Source: an uncultured Bacteroidia bacterium (GTDB taxonomy: Bacteria > Bacteroidota > Bacteroidia > Bacteroidales > F082). Taken from it: 64,000 nt of DNA. The translations under genes were made by a program, and so were the position numbers. Position 1 is the first letter of the stretch. The number at the start of each line of letters is the position of its first letter. The stretch lies in contig CACZZO010000012.1 in assembly GCA_902785755.1 (NCBI GenBank), forward strand, positions 1-64,000, written 5' to 3'. The notes below the pieces were generated by a model that was not told where the DNA came from, did no database searches, and saw nothing but the letters and a program-made list of their open reading frames with translations. Shown piece by piece: positions 56,311-64,000 of the stretch.

Positions 56311-57627
56311 TCACAAAAACATCACGAAATAGACAGGTATGTAAATGATCGTTCCCTTGGTCTCCCATTTCTGGCCGTTTGATAAAACGATGCCCTTATT
56401 GATATGATAGTCGGGTGTCTGGGTGAAGTGCGTCAGTGCGACATGGATTTTATAGTCTTTCCCAGACTTCACCTCGATAGGCAATACTGAGAGATTGTCG
56501 TAGTCGTCGATGAGAAAATCCACTTCGCCGTGGTGCTTGTTGTCGTAATAAAACAGATTGTGGCCATGTGCCTTCAGTTCCTGGGCAACCACCGACTCGT
56601 AAACAGAGCCTAAATTGATGCTTGGCGTATCTTCGAGTATGGGCAGGATATTGGTTTTGTACAAAATGTTGGTCAGTAGTCCGACATCATTCAAATAGAG
56701 TTTCAACAAATTTTTCCGCGCCGATTCCACCAAAGGGAATCTTGGATTGGAAATGGCCTTCACTTCAAGCGCAATGCCAGAAGAAATCAGATAGTCGAAT
56801 TCGTCTTGATAATCAGAGAATTGCTTCCCTGCCTTGTTCTCTATATCCTTTACCACGACACGCTTTTTCTTGTTTTCGAGGTTGGAAGGAATCATTTGGA
56901 ACACGTTTTGGATTTTTAGTTTGTGCTCGGCATCATAACGCGAGGCATCTGCACCATAATAACGATGGATTTCGGTTTGTATGCGCCTCAGTTTCATAAT
57001 ATTTCGTTCTGAGAGATAGGAATTTATGGCATCAGGAAGGCCGCCGGTCAGAAGATATTCACGGAAAAGTGTCATCATCCTTTGGTGAAGGGAGTCGTCA
57101 AGGCTTTGCTGCGCAAGAAATTTATCCCGCACAAACGAAATGGTTTCCTCGTTAAATCCATTTGCCCAAAGAAACTCCTCGAAATCAAGTGGATACATCT
57201 GCAAGGTTTCAATGCTTCCTATTGGAATGCTCGGCGTTTGGAGCAAAGTCACGCCAAGCAGCGAACCGCTACAGATGTAGGTGTATCTGTCATCGTCTTT
57301 CAGGAACTTCAACAAAGTGAGGAACACGGGATAGGTTTGGATTTCGTCCAAAAAAACAAGTGTGTTTTCCTTTTTGCGCAGTTTGTTTCCAGCAAAGGTG
57401 CCGAGCATGGTGTAAAAGTCAATTACGCTCCGTACATTGGCAAACATACGGCTACCTGTACTGTCGGCCTGTAGATTGATTTCCACATAATTGGGGAACA
57501 GTTTCTTGCCCACATGTCGGATGATATAGGTCTTGCCGATTTGTCGTGCTCCGTCAACCAGTAGGATTTTGTTCGATGGAACTGACAAGAATTGAGTGAT
57601 TTCTTCCTCTATTTTTCGCTTCAACAT
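56311..57627 (-). CDS. AAA_14 / DUF4143 ATPase with nuclease-like C-terminus
   Basis: A 438-residue P-loop protein. N-terminal KRKIEEEITQFLSVPSNKILLVDGARQIGKTYIIRHVG (Walker A GARQIGKT), Walker B ENTLVFLDEIQTYP, then FEEFLWANGF and the DUF4143 domain with YLNDVGLLTNIL and GEVDFLIDDYDNLSVLPIEVKSGKDY, an acidic-x(n)-E-V-K arrangement like PD-(D/E)XK nucleases. Members are numerous in Bacteroidetes and of unknown function; a DNA-related or toxin-like role is suspected. A 33-bp tandem repeat lies 70 bp before its start on the minus strand. Confidence 0.9.
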   Translation of the reverse strand: MLKRKIEEEITQFLSVPSNKILLVDGARQIGKTYIIRHVGKKLFPNYVEINLQADSTGSRMFANVRSVIDFYTMLGTFAGNKLRKKENTLVFLDEIQTYPVFLTLLKFLKDDDRYTYICSGSLLGVTLLQTPSIPIGSIETLQMYPLDFEEFLWANGFNEETISFVRDKFLAQQSLDDSLHQRMMTLFREYLLTGGLPDAINSYLSERNIMKLRRIQTEIHRYYGADASRYDAEHKLKIQNVFQMIPSNLENKKKRVVVKDIENKAGKQFSDYQDEFDYLISSGIALEVKAISNPRFPLVESARKNLLKLYLNDVGLLTNILYKTNILPILEDTPSINLGSVYESVVAQELKAHGHNLFYYDNKHHGEVDFLIDDYDNLSVLPIEVKSGKDYKIHVALTHFTQTPDYHINKGIVLSNGQKWETKGTIIYIPVYFVMFL

Positions 57628-57693
57628 TTTCGTATCTGATTTTTGAACGCAAAAATACTCATTTTTTGGATATTACAATAATAAATAGTGAAA

Positions 57694-57780
57694 TTTTTGT
57701 CATTTTTCCACCCAATTTTTAGTCTGTTTTTGTCATTTTTCCACCCAATTTTTAGTCTGTTTTTGTCATTTTTCCACCCG
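57694..57780. repeat. 33-bp tandem repeat with TTTTTCCACCC core
   Basis: About 2.6 copies of a 33-bp unit at 57694, 57727 and 57760, each with TTTTTGTCATTTTTCCACCC. The spacing equals about three helical turns. The core differs in one base from the DnaA-box TTTTCCACA. It lies between two divergent genes (starts 57627 and 57879). The rest of 57628-57878 shows no gene. Confidence 0.75.
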
Positions 57781-57878
57781 ATGTTTTCTTTGGAAAAAAT
57801 AACACAAGAATTTTTTCATCCTCTCTGCTTGTATGTTTCAAATTAAATCGTGACCTTTGCCCAATAAATTTCAAACGT

Positions 57879-59624
57879 ATGGAAACATTCAAAAAAGGTG
57901 AGAAGATTGGCAAATATGTCATCAACTCGTTCATAAAGAAAGGTATTGTGGCTGAGTCATATACGGTGCTTGGTCCTGACGATATGATGTATTTTATGAA
58001 GGTGTTCGACCTCAGAAGCATCCCTCGCGAGCAACTGTTTGAGGGCAAGGAGGTCTACGAAATCCAACTCTGCAAGGAATTGAACACCGACGAGAACCAG
58101 AACGTCATCCGCTATGTCGACAACGGCGAGGTGCGCAAGGGCAACCAAACCTTCCATTATTTGGTGACGGAGTTCTATCGCGGCGTGCTGCTGTCGGAGG
58201 CGGTCACTTCCGAAGGCCCCTTCGACTTGGAGGATGCCGTGCAGATTACCTTGTGTGTGCTAAGCGGCCTATCGTTCATCCATTCCCGTGCATTGATACA
58301 CAACGATATACGTCCTTCAAATATCATGCTACAAGAACTTGAGGATGGTATGCTGATGCCCACCATCATCGACTTGGGGCACATTTCTTACATGGTGAAA
58401 GGTCGCCCGACTTTCTCCGTTGAGGACTTGAAGCCGTTTTTCCGCGCTCCCGAGACCTTCCGCGCGGTGTATACGGTGAAAAGCGACATCTTCTCCACGG
58501 GTGCGCTGCTCTATTTCCTGATTTTCGGCAAGTCGCCGTGGGAAGTGGATTTGGCGGCTGCCAATGGCGACAAGAAGTTGGTGGCCGATGCCGTAAAGAA
58601 GGCGCGGAAACAAGACCTCATTTTGGAAACTGAGGAGGTGCAACTGCCTGATTACATGAAGGCTATCTTGTTGAAAGCCTTGGCCAAAAAGCCTGAGGAT
58701 CGTTTCGCTTCGGCTGCCGATTTTGCGCAGGCTTTGTTGGAACAGGTAATGCCCGAATTGGCGAAAAAGATGGAGGAGGAGAACCCCAACCCGCAGGCCG
58801 AAACACCAGACCATGACAACAGCGGTCCAACCATCACTTTCAAGAAAGGCTCAGGCAGCGGCTTCGACAATGTGACGGGTCGCGACGAACTGAAGGAACA
58901 ACTGCGCAAGGAGGTGCTTTTCGCCCTTCAAAATCCCGAAAAGGCGAAGTTGTACAAGTTGCCTGCCATCAACGGCGTGCTGCTTTATGGTCCTCCCGGA
59001 TGTGGCAAAAGCCTTGTGCTTGAGAGTTTTGCGGAAGAATTGGGCTTCAATTATTCCATCATCAAGGGCGTGGAGATGGGGCATATCTATCAGGACGGCG
59101 TGCTTGACAACCTGCAACGGGTGTTCGATGCCGCCGAAATCAAGGCTCCGTTTGTGCTTTGCTTTGACGAAATTGAGTTCATTGCTCCCAATCCCAACGG
59201 CGAGGGCGAGGATAGCAACATCACGCAGCAAATTTCGGCCTTGTTCGGCATGATGAACAATTGTTCCAAGAAAGGCATCCTCGTGGTGGCTACCACCAAC
59301 CGCCCCGACCTCATCGACCAAGCCATCATGCGTGTGGGCTGTTTCGACCGCGTGTTTTTCGTGCCGCAACCTGATTTTGAGGCGCGTAAGGACATTTTCA
59401 TCGACCACCTGAAAGAGCGTCCCTGCGAGGAATTGGACTTTGATGAATTAGCCAAAATGTCAGACGATTTCAACGCGGGCGACATCACGGAGGCCGTCAA
59501 TGAGGCCGCCATGACTGCTGCCTATAACGATGTGCCGATTTCGCAGAAAATCCTCGTCGACGTGCTGAAATACAAGAACCCGACCTATTCCACCAAGACG
59601 CGCATCGGTTTCAACAAGAATTGA
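57879..59624 (+). CDS. Ser/Thr protein kinase fused to an AAA+ ATPase
   Basis: A 581-residue two-domain protein. Kinase (about 1-275): Gly-loop region FIKKGIVAESYTV, ATP Lys in YFMKVFDLRSI, catalytic loop RALIHNDIRPSNIMLQ (H-N-D-x5-N, with HRD read as HND), DFG read as IDLGHIS, and APETF in the activation segment. AAA+ (about 325-575): GFDNVTGRDELKEQLRKEV, Walker A LLYGPPGCGKSLVLESFA, Walker B VLCFDEIEFIAP, and the second-region signature ATTNRPDLIDQAIMRVGCFDR. It looks like an FtsH/Cdc48-class remodelling ATPase. No membrane segment or signal. The next gene, two bases on, codes a YbjN-like protein. Target unknown. Confidence 0.9.
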   Translation: METFKKGEKIGKYVINSFIKKGIVAESYTVLGPDDMMYFMKVFDLRSIPREQLFEGKEVYEIQLCKELNTDENQNVIRYVDNGEVRKGNQTFHYLVTEFYRGVLLSEAVTSEGPFDLEDAVQITLCVLSGLSFIHSRALIHNDIRPSNIMLQELEDGMLMPTIIDLGHISYMVKGRPTFSVEDLKPFFRAPETFRAVYTVKSDIFSTGALLYFLIFGKSPWEVDLAAANGDKKLVADAVKKARKQDLILETEEVQLPDYMKAILLKALAKKPEDRFASAADFAQALLEQVMPELAKKMEEENPNPQAETPDHDNSGPTITFKKGSGSGFDNVTGRDELKEQLRKEVLFALQNPEKAKLYKLPAINGVLLYGPPGCGKSLVLESFAEELGFNYSIIKGVEMGHIYQDGVLDNLQRVFDAAEIKAPFVLCFDEIEFIAPNPNGEGEDSNITQQISALFGMMNNCSKKGILVVATTNRPDLIDQAIMRVGCFDRVFFVPQPDFEARKDIFIDHLKERPCEELDFDELAKMSDDFNAGDITEAVNEAAMTAAYNDVPISQKILVDVLKYKNPTYSTKTRIGFNKN

Positions 59625-59626
59625 AA

Positions 59627-60031
59627 ATGAAAGTTAAACAATTGGTTTCCAAATATTTGAAGTCGCAAGGAATGGTTGCGAAAAAGAATGATTTAGGCCT
59701 GAATTTCACCTACGACGGCTGGAATTTCCTCCTTTGGAACGATGCCGACGACCCGCTCTTTTTCCGCCTGATTCTGCCCGGCGTTTTCGATGTGACGGAC
59801 GACAGTTTTGCGAAGGCCATCATGGCCTGCAACAAGATCAATTGGGATTTCAAGGTGGTTAAGGCGGTACTCTATGACTTTGAGGATGAGCATGATAAGG
59901 GGGCTTCAGTATGGATTTGTTACGAACAGCAACTTGATACTGAGCCACAACTTGAGGAATTGATTCCACGCGCCATCCACAGCCTCATTTCCGCCACCGA
60001 TGCGTTTAACAAAGAAATGACAGAAGAATAA
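59627..60031 (+). CDS. YbjN-like / secretion-chaperone-fold protein
   Basis: A 134-residue protein with the alpha/beta pattern of YbjN or type III secretion chaperone folds: VKQLVSKYLKSQGMVAKKND, a LNFTYDGWNFLLW strand, DDPLFFRLILPGVFDV, AIMACNKINWDFKVVKAVLYD and a C-terminal helix (ELIPRAIHSLISATDAFNKEM). The ATG at 59627 is 2 bp after the stop of the kinase-AAA gene; a TTG at 59621 would overlap it. The pairing suggests it is an adaptor or substrate of the ATPase. The GH2 gene starts 11 bp further, so the three may be one transcript, though functionally unrelated. Confidence 0.8.
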   Translation: MKVKQLVSKYLKSQGMVAKKNDLGLNFTYDGWNFLLWNDADDPLFFRLILPGVFDVTDDSFAKAIMACNKINWDFKVVKAVLYDFEDEHDKGASVWICYEQQLDTEPQLEELIPRAIHSLISATDAFNKEMTEE

Positions 60032-60042
60032 TATTTAATTAT

Positions 60043-61851
60043 ATGAAAATCAAATTCTTACTAATTTCGATGCTGTTAGCAAACATGGCTGTCGCCCAAT
60101 ACGCACCCGCTGGCGACAAAATCAAGACGAGATGGGCGGAGCAAGTCGCGCCCGAAAACGCCTTGCCCGAATATCCGCGCCCGATGATGGTGCGTCCTGT
60201 GTGGAAAAACCTCAACGGCCTTTGGCAATACGCCATCACAGCGAAAGGGGAGAAGGCTCCGCAAAAATACGAAGGCGACATCCTCGTGCCGTTTTGCATC
60301 GAGTCGTCGCTGTCGGGTGTGCAAAAAGAGGTCGGACCTGACAATGCGCTTTGGTATCAGAAGACTTTCGCCGTTCCTTCCAATTGGAAAAATGGTCGCA
60401 TCCTGCTTCATTTCGGTGCCGTCGACTGGATGGCCGATGTTTGGGTGAACGACATCAAAGTTGGTTCACACACAGGCGGTTACACACCTTTTACTTTCGA
60501 CATCACACAGGCATTGCAAGGGAAACAAAACAACCTCGTTGTCCGCGTTTGGGACCCGAGCAATAGCAGTTACATCCCTCATGGAAAGCAAGTTACAAAG
60601 CCAAGAGGAATTTTCTACACTTCCGTGACGGGCATTTGGCAGACAGTTTGGCTTGAAAATGTGCCTGAAGATTACATCCAAAATCTCGTCACCACACCCG
60701 ATTTCGACAAGGCAACGGTGAGCGTGGATGTGGATTTCACCAACCCGACCAAGGACGATTTGTACCAAGTGGAGGTGTCGTTTGAGGGCGAAACTGTCGC
60801 TATGGGCAAGTCCATCAACGGACAGCCTGTGGAGGTTAACATGCCGGAAGAGTTTCTCCGATGGACACCTGACCATCCCTTCCTTTATGACATGAAAGTC
60901 AAAGTGTTGCGCAAAGGAAAAGTGATTGACGAGGTAGACAGTTATTTCGCCATGCGCAGTTTCGGCACGCAGCGCGACGAAAGTGGCATAGTGCGCCTCA
61001 CTTTGAACGGCCTCCCGATTTTTCATTTCGGCCCGCTTGACCAAGGCTGGTGGCCCGATGGACTTTACACCTCTCCCACCGATGAGGCTTTGGCCTACGA
61101 CGTGCAGAAAACCAAAGACTTGGGCTTCAACATGATTCGCAAGCATGTGAAAGTGGAGCCTGCGCGTTGGTACTACCATTGCGACCGCATCGGCCTCATC
61201 GTTTGGCAGGACATGCCGAGCGGCGGTCGCGGACCTGAGTGGCAAACGACGCAGTATTATCAAGGTCCTGAAAGCCTGCGCACGCTCGAATCGGAGGAAT
61301 GTTACAAAAAAGAGTGGACGGAAATCATAAACAGTTTGAAATCAGTGCCGTGCATTGGGGTTTGGGTGCCGTTCAACGAGTCGTGGGGACAGTTCAAGAC
61401 CCCTGAAATCGTCGAAATGACAAAGAAACTCGACCCGACGCGCCTTGTGAATCCCGCTTCAGGAGGAAATTTCTACACTTGCGGCGACATTCTCGACCTT
61501 CACCACTATCCCGAGCCGAAAATGGTGCTTTACGACCCGACTCGCGCCACGGTTTTGGGCGAATATGGCGGCATTGGGCGCAAGGTGGATGGCCACACTT
61601 GGGTGAAAGACCAAGGCTGGGGCTATGTGGAGTTTGACACCGAAGAAAAGGTGACCGACACATACATTGAATACGCCAATATGCTGTATAAGATGGTTTT
61701 CCAAGGTTTTTCGGCGGCGGTTTACACGCAAACCACCGATTGCGAAACCGAACTCAACGGCTTGATGACTTACGACCGCGCGGTCGTCAAAATGGACGAA
61801 AAGCGGTTGTTGCAAATCAATCGGAAAATCAGCCACGCTTTGGCGGAGTGA
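60043..61851 (+). CDS. Glycoside hydrolase family 2-type exoglycosidase
   Basis: A 602-residue secreted beta-glycosidase. Signal MKIKFLLISMLLANMAVAQ. Sugar-binding jelly roll (about 45-205: WKNLNGLWQYAI, WYQKTFAVPSNW, LLHFGAVDWMADVWVNDIKVG), immunoglobulin-like domain (about 210-310), then the (beta/alpha)8 barrel with FNMIRKHVKVEPARWYYHCDRIGLIVWQDMP, acid/base Glu in WVPFNESWGQF and nucleophile in TVLGEYGGIG. The sugar is not deducible; family members act on galactosides, glucuronides or mannosides. No T9SS domain, so probably periplasmic. It follows the kinase-AAA/YbjN pair closely. Confidence 0.93.
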   Translation: MKIKFLLISMLLANMAVAQYAPAGDKIKTRWAEQVAPENALPEYPRPMMVRPVWKNLNGLWQYAITAKGEKAPQKYEGDILVPFCIESSLSGVQKEVGPDNALWYQKTFAVPSNWKNGRILLHFGAVDWMADVWVNDIKVGSHTGGYTPFTFDITQALQGKQNNLVVRVWDPSNSSYIPHGKQVTKPRGIFYTSVTGIWQTVWLENVPEDYIQNLVTTPDFDKATVSVDVDFTNPTKDDLYQVEVSFEGETVAMGKSINGQPVEVNMPEEFLRWTPDHPFLYDMKVKVLRKGKVIDEVDSYFAMRSFGTQRDESGIVRLTLNGLPIFHFGPLDQGWWPDGLYTSPTDEALAYDVQKTKDLGFNMIRKHVKVEPARWYYHCDRIGLIVWQDMPSGGRGPEWQTTQYYQGPESLRTLESEECYKKEWTEIINSLKSVPCIGVWVPFNESWGQFKTPEIVEMTKKLDPTRLVNPASGGNFYTCGDILDLHHYPEPKMVLYDPTRATVLGEYGGIGRKVDGHTWVKDQGWGYVEFDTEEKVTDTYIEYANMLYKMVFQGFSAAVYTQTTDCETELNGLMTYDRAVVKMDEKRLLQINRKISHALAE

Positions 61852-61936
61852 TCTTGTTGGGATGTCATATTGTGGCAGCCGTTCCCTGGACATTTTTGCG
61901 GCTCCATGACAAGACGGCCCTACAAACCAATATTCC

Positions 61937-62040
61937 AATTTCGGGCGGAATTGATGAAATATTCTTCAATTCCGCCCACTTTTTTACAGAAACTGGGCGG
62001 AATCGATGATATTTTGCTCGATTCCGCCCAGATTCTGATT
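61937..62040. repeat. Long hairpin repeat, copy A (flanks the ATPase gene on its 3' side)
   Basis: Two GC-rich hairpins: GGGCGGAATTGA ... TCAATTCCGCCC (61943-61977) and GGGCGGAATCGA, loop TGATATTTTGC (62007-62017), TCGATTCCGCCC (61995-62029). Nearly identical to copy B at 63498-63595 in the same orientation. Confidence 0.85.
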
Positions 62041-62042
62041 TT

Positions 62043-63467
62043 TTAGTCTTCAAACAAGTCGTCCAAAGTGAGTTGGAAGGCCATTTCCGAAGCATAACTG
62101 TTTTGCGAGGCTCCGTTGGCGGTGATGAGGGTGGGGAGGATGCCGCAGCGAGTTCCGGTTTGTTCCACGAAGGCGGCTCGGCGTTTCCTGATTTTTGCAG
62201 CTTCCTCTTTGTCAAGCAGATATGCGCCTTCGCTGTATTTGATTTCGCAGAGGTTGATCATCTTGTCGGCACGCTCGATGATGAGGTCAATCTGGGTTTT
62301 GTCGTTCTTCGCCTTGCTGCGCCAAGCGTAGTATTCCGTCCCGATGCCGTCGATTCGGAGTGCTTTCTTGATTTGCGGGATGTGTGCCATGCAAAGCCGC
62401 TCGAAGGCGTGGCCGTACCATGTGTTGACGGTCGGGGTGCCGAGGTGATGAAGCCAATATTGCTGATCCTCAAACTGTTTGCTGGCGAAAGTGAGGTGAA
62501 ACAGCGTGAAGAAATCGGTGAGTTGGAAGATGCCGCCCGTCGCCTTGATTTTCTTCTCGCGGGTGTGGTAGCGGCGGATGAGGTCGCAGTTTTCGAGGTC
62601 TTCCAACTGGTTGCTGATATGTCCGTTGTCGGCGGTTTTCAGTTTCTTGGTGAGTTCCACTCGGGTGAGGCCTTTTTTGTTGGCCGCCAATTGCGCGATG
62701 ATTTTCAGATAAGGTTTCTCGTTGTCAAACAGCGATTTATATAGCGATTCGTATTCCGAAGCCAGTTCGCCGCCCTTGCTGAAACACAGCCTGTCGATGT
62801 TTTGGGCAAGGCTTTCGTTGTTTCTCAGAAGGCTCAGATAGTAAGGTACGCCGCCAAGCATCATGTAGGCTTGGGCTGTCATCTGGCGTGTCCAGTGGAA
62901 ACCGTTGGCATTCAGGTAGTTTTCTGTTTCTTTTAGGGTGAAGGGCGCAAGATGTATGCTGTGTGTCAGGCGGTTGTGAAGTCCGCCACGGTTGTTGATG
63001 ATGTTGCGCACCATCCACGAGGTGGCACTGCCGCAAACGATGAGTTTCACCTCGTCGCGCAACGAGGCCCAAGTGTTCCAAAACTGCCCCAAAGCCCGCA
63101 CGAAAGCGCCGCCTTTCCTGTCGAAACACGGAAGTTCGTCGATGAAAATGACGCAAGGCTGGCCGTTTTTTGCTTTTTGTGTCATCAGTTCCTGCAAGGC
63201 GTGGAACAATTCCAACCAATTGGACGACAGCGGTTTTTCGTAGCCATATTCGCGCAGCGCGATTTGGAAGGCCGACACTTGTTCCGACTTTTTCCCGTAG
63301 AGCAGCCCGGAGACGGAAAACGTCAGTTCGTCTTTCATCACTTGGTTGATGAGAAAGGTTTTCCCGACGCGCCTCCGCCCGTAGAGGCCGATGAACTCGG
63401 CGTGGTTTGAGCCGATGTATTCCCGCAGCAGGGCAGTTTCTTTTTCTCTTCCTATTAAAGTAGCCAT
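62043..63467 (-). CDS. Archaeal-type ATPase with DUF234/nuclease-like C-terminus
   Basis: A 474-residue P-loop protein, start MATLIGREKETALLREYIG (63467; the longer frame reads into the flanking repeat). Walker A FIGLYGRRRVGKTFLI, Walker B CVIFIDELPCFDRKG, then sensor region LIVCGSATSWMVRNII, a winged-helix region (GLTRVELTKKLKTADNGHI) and a C-terminal DUF234/nuclease-like part, KTQIDLIIERADKMINLCEIKYSEGAYLL, with D ... E-I-K. It is bracketed by long hairpin repeats (61937-62040 and 63498-63595), which suggests it arrived, or is maintained, as a unit. Function unknown. Confidence 0.88.
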   Translation of the reverse strand: MATLIGREKETALLREYIGSNHAEFIGLYGRRRVGKTFLINQVMKDELTFSVSGLLYGKKSEQVSAFQIALREYGYEKPLSSNWLELFHALQELMTQKAKNGQPCVIFIDELPCFDRKGGAFVRALGQFWNTWASLRDEVKLIVCGSATSWMVRNIINNRGGLHNRLTHSIHLAPFTLKETENYLNANGFHWTRQMTAQAYMMLGGVPYYLSLLRNNESLAQNIDRLCFSKGGELASEYESLYKSLFDNEKPYLKIIAQLAANKKGLTRVELTKKLKTADNGHISNQLEDLENCDLIRRYHTREKKIKATGGIFQLTDFFTLFHLTFASKQFEDQQYWLHHLGTPTVNTWYGHAFERLCMAHIPQIKKALRIDGIGTEYYAWRSKAKNDKTQIDLIIERADKMINLCEIKYSEGAYLLDKEEAAKIRKRRAAFVEQTGTRCGILPTLITANGASQNSYASEMAFQLTLDDLFED

Positions 63468-63497
63468 AACCAATTCAATTTCGCCGCAAAAATAATA

Positions 63498-63595
63498 AAT
63501 TTCGGGCGGAATTGATGAAATATTCTTCAATTCCGCCCACTTTTTTACAGAAACTGGGCGGAATCGAGCAAAAAATCATCGATTCCGCCCAGATT
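63498..63595. repeat. Long hairpin repeat, copy B (flanks the ATPase gene on its 5' side)
   Basis: First hairpin 63504-63538 as in copy A. Second hairpin 63556-63590 has the same arms, but its loop reads GCAAAAAATCA, i.e. the reverse complement of the copy A loop with one difference. Confidence 0.85.
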
Positions 63596-63608
63596 TTTGT
63601 GTTGGTTG

Positions 63609-63642
63609 CAAAAACAAAGGTGCGTCATTGCGGCGCACCTTT
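63609..63642 (-). terminator. Rho-independent terminator of the gene ending at 63672
   Basis: On the minus strand AAAGGTGCG and CGCACCTTT form a 9-bp stem followed by GTTTTT. Confidence 0.8.
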
Positions 63643-63671
63643 GGGGGATTTTTTAGGAATGATGTGTTTCT

Positions 63672-64000
63672 TTACTTGGACTGGCCAGTGATGGTGATGT
63701 CAGTGCGGATGGTCTGACCTTGGCTGTTGGTGATGGTCTGAACCTCGCCGTGGGTGATGTGAATCATGTGGTACTCACCATTGTAACGGGTACCAATGAC
63801 ATAGTCATAGTCCTTGGAAGTCCACGCGGAAACGCCACGGAAATCGGAAATCACGCTGTAGACGCCATCGCTGAAGAAAGCGGCCTTATCGACATCGGTC
63901 TTAACGGCAGCCCAATCTTCGGGAAGAATCAGGTACATTTCTGCACCAGCAACGGGCTTGATAATGGCAAAGTCTTCTTTGCTACCGTTGCTCTTCCATT
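63672..64000 (-). CDS. C-terminal part of an uncharacterised protein (5' beyond the window)
   Basis: The frame is open from the window end through a Met at 63938, so that Met need not be the start. Visible are about 109 residues: NGSKEDFAIIKPVAGAEMYL, ILPEDWAAVKTDVDKAAFFSDG, then KDYDYVIGTRYNGEYHMIHI and THGEVQTITNSQGQTI. The mixed, strand-rich chain has no recognisable motif. A terminator follows its stop. Family not recognised. Confidence 0.6.
   Translation of the reverse strand, partial: WKSNGSKEDFAIIKPVAGAEMYLILPEDWAAVKTDVDKAAFFSDGVYSVISDFRGVSAWTSKDYDYVIGTRYNGEYHMIHITHGEVQTITNSQGQTIRTDITITGQSK

Noticed and set aside
57694-57780. CRISPR array
   Set aside because: The 33-bp units are contiguous and include no unique spacers; no cas gene is near.

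Overview
The window looks like the chromosome of an uncultured gut- or rumen-type member of the Bacteroidales. The main reasons are: several proteins end in type IX secretion (T9SS) C-terminal sorting domains; promoters follow the Bacteroidetes pattern with a TAnnTTTG -7 element, often very close to the ATG; there are AAA-ATPase/PD-(D/E)XK genes, Bacteroidetes-type REP mini-hairpins, and a Bacteroidetes-type succinate dehydrogenase/fumarate reductase. Base composition is near 50% GC, with clearly AT-richer blocks at about 30.5-32.8 kb and 40.7-43.8 kb that look acquired. No tRNA, 5S/16S/23S rRNA or CRISPR array was recognised.

Layout. 0-7.3 kb: end of a T9SS protein, a decayed AAA/nuclease pseudogene, an RsmI-like methyltransferase behind dnaA, a YigZ/EamA pair divergent from prmC, and a lipoprotein. 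7.3-11.3 kb: RNase P RNA with a strong terminator, a compact AspT-like exchanger, MarC and a CoA-transferase. 11.3-19.6 kb: two T9SS-type surface loci that diverge from a pair of cobalamin riboswitches, a fibronectin-type adhesin operon on the minus strand and a DUF4465 protein on the plus strand. 19.6-28.5 kb: sdhB-sdhA without sdhC, small metabolic genes, two paralogous zinc-ribbon proteins, and a truncated outer-membrane receptor joined to the head of a lost regulator gene. 28.5-30.5 kb: a C10 peptidase and small genes. 30.5-43.8 kb: a defence island with an AAA ATPase/TOPRIM-like pair, a two-methyltransferase plus nuclease-helicase system interrupted by a RAYT transposase and its REP hairpins, an ECF sigma operon, and a separate type II restriction-modification pair. 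43.8-52.4 kb: an AlkZ-like protein, a giant TPR protein with an outer-membrane barrel partner, and gyrB. 52.4-57.6 kb: a two-gene secreted locus preceded by a membrane-spanning kelch/AraC regulator, and a DUF4143 ATPase. 57.6-64 kb: a Ser/Thr-kinase/AAA-ATPase fusion with a YbjN-like partner, a GH2 glycosidase, an ATPase/nuclease gene bracketed by long hairpin repeats, and the end of a further gene.

The parts that read most like undescribed biology are the kinase-AAA/YbjN pair (57.9-60.0 kb), the back-to-back B12 riboswitches driving large secreted proteins rather than transporters (17.2-17.7 kb), the kelch-TM-AraC regulator with 21-bp-spaced boxes in front of its neighbour operon (54.4-56.2 kb), and a 61-bp regulatory module shared by two loci around a deleted regulator (27.0-28.5 kb). 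Functional statements are inferred from sequence by eye; no database search was run.
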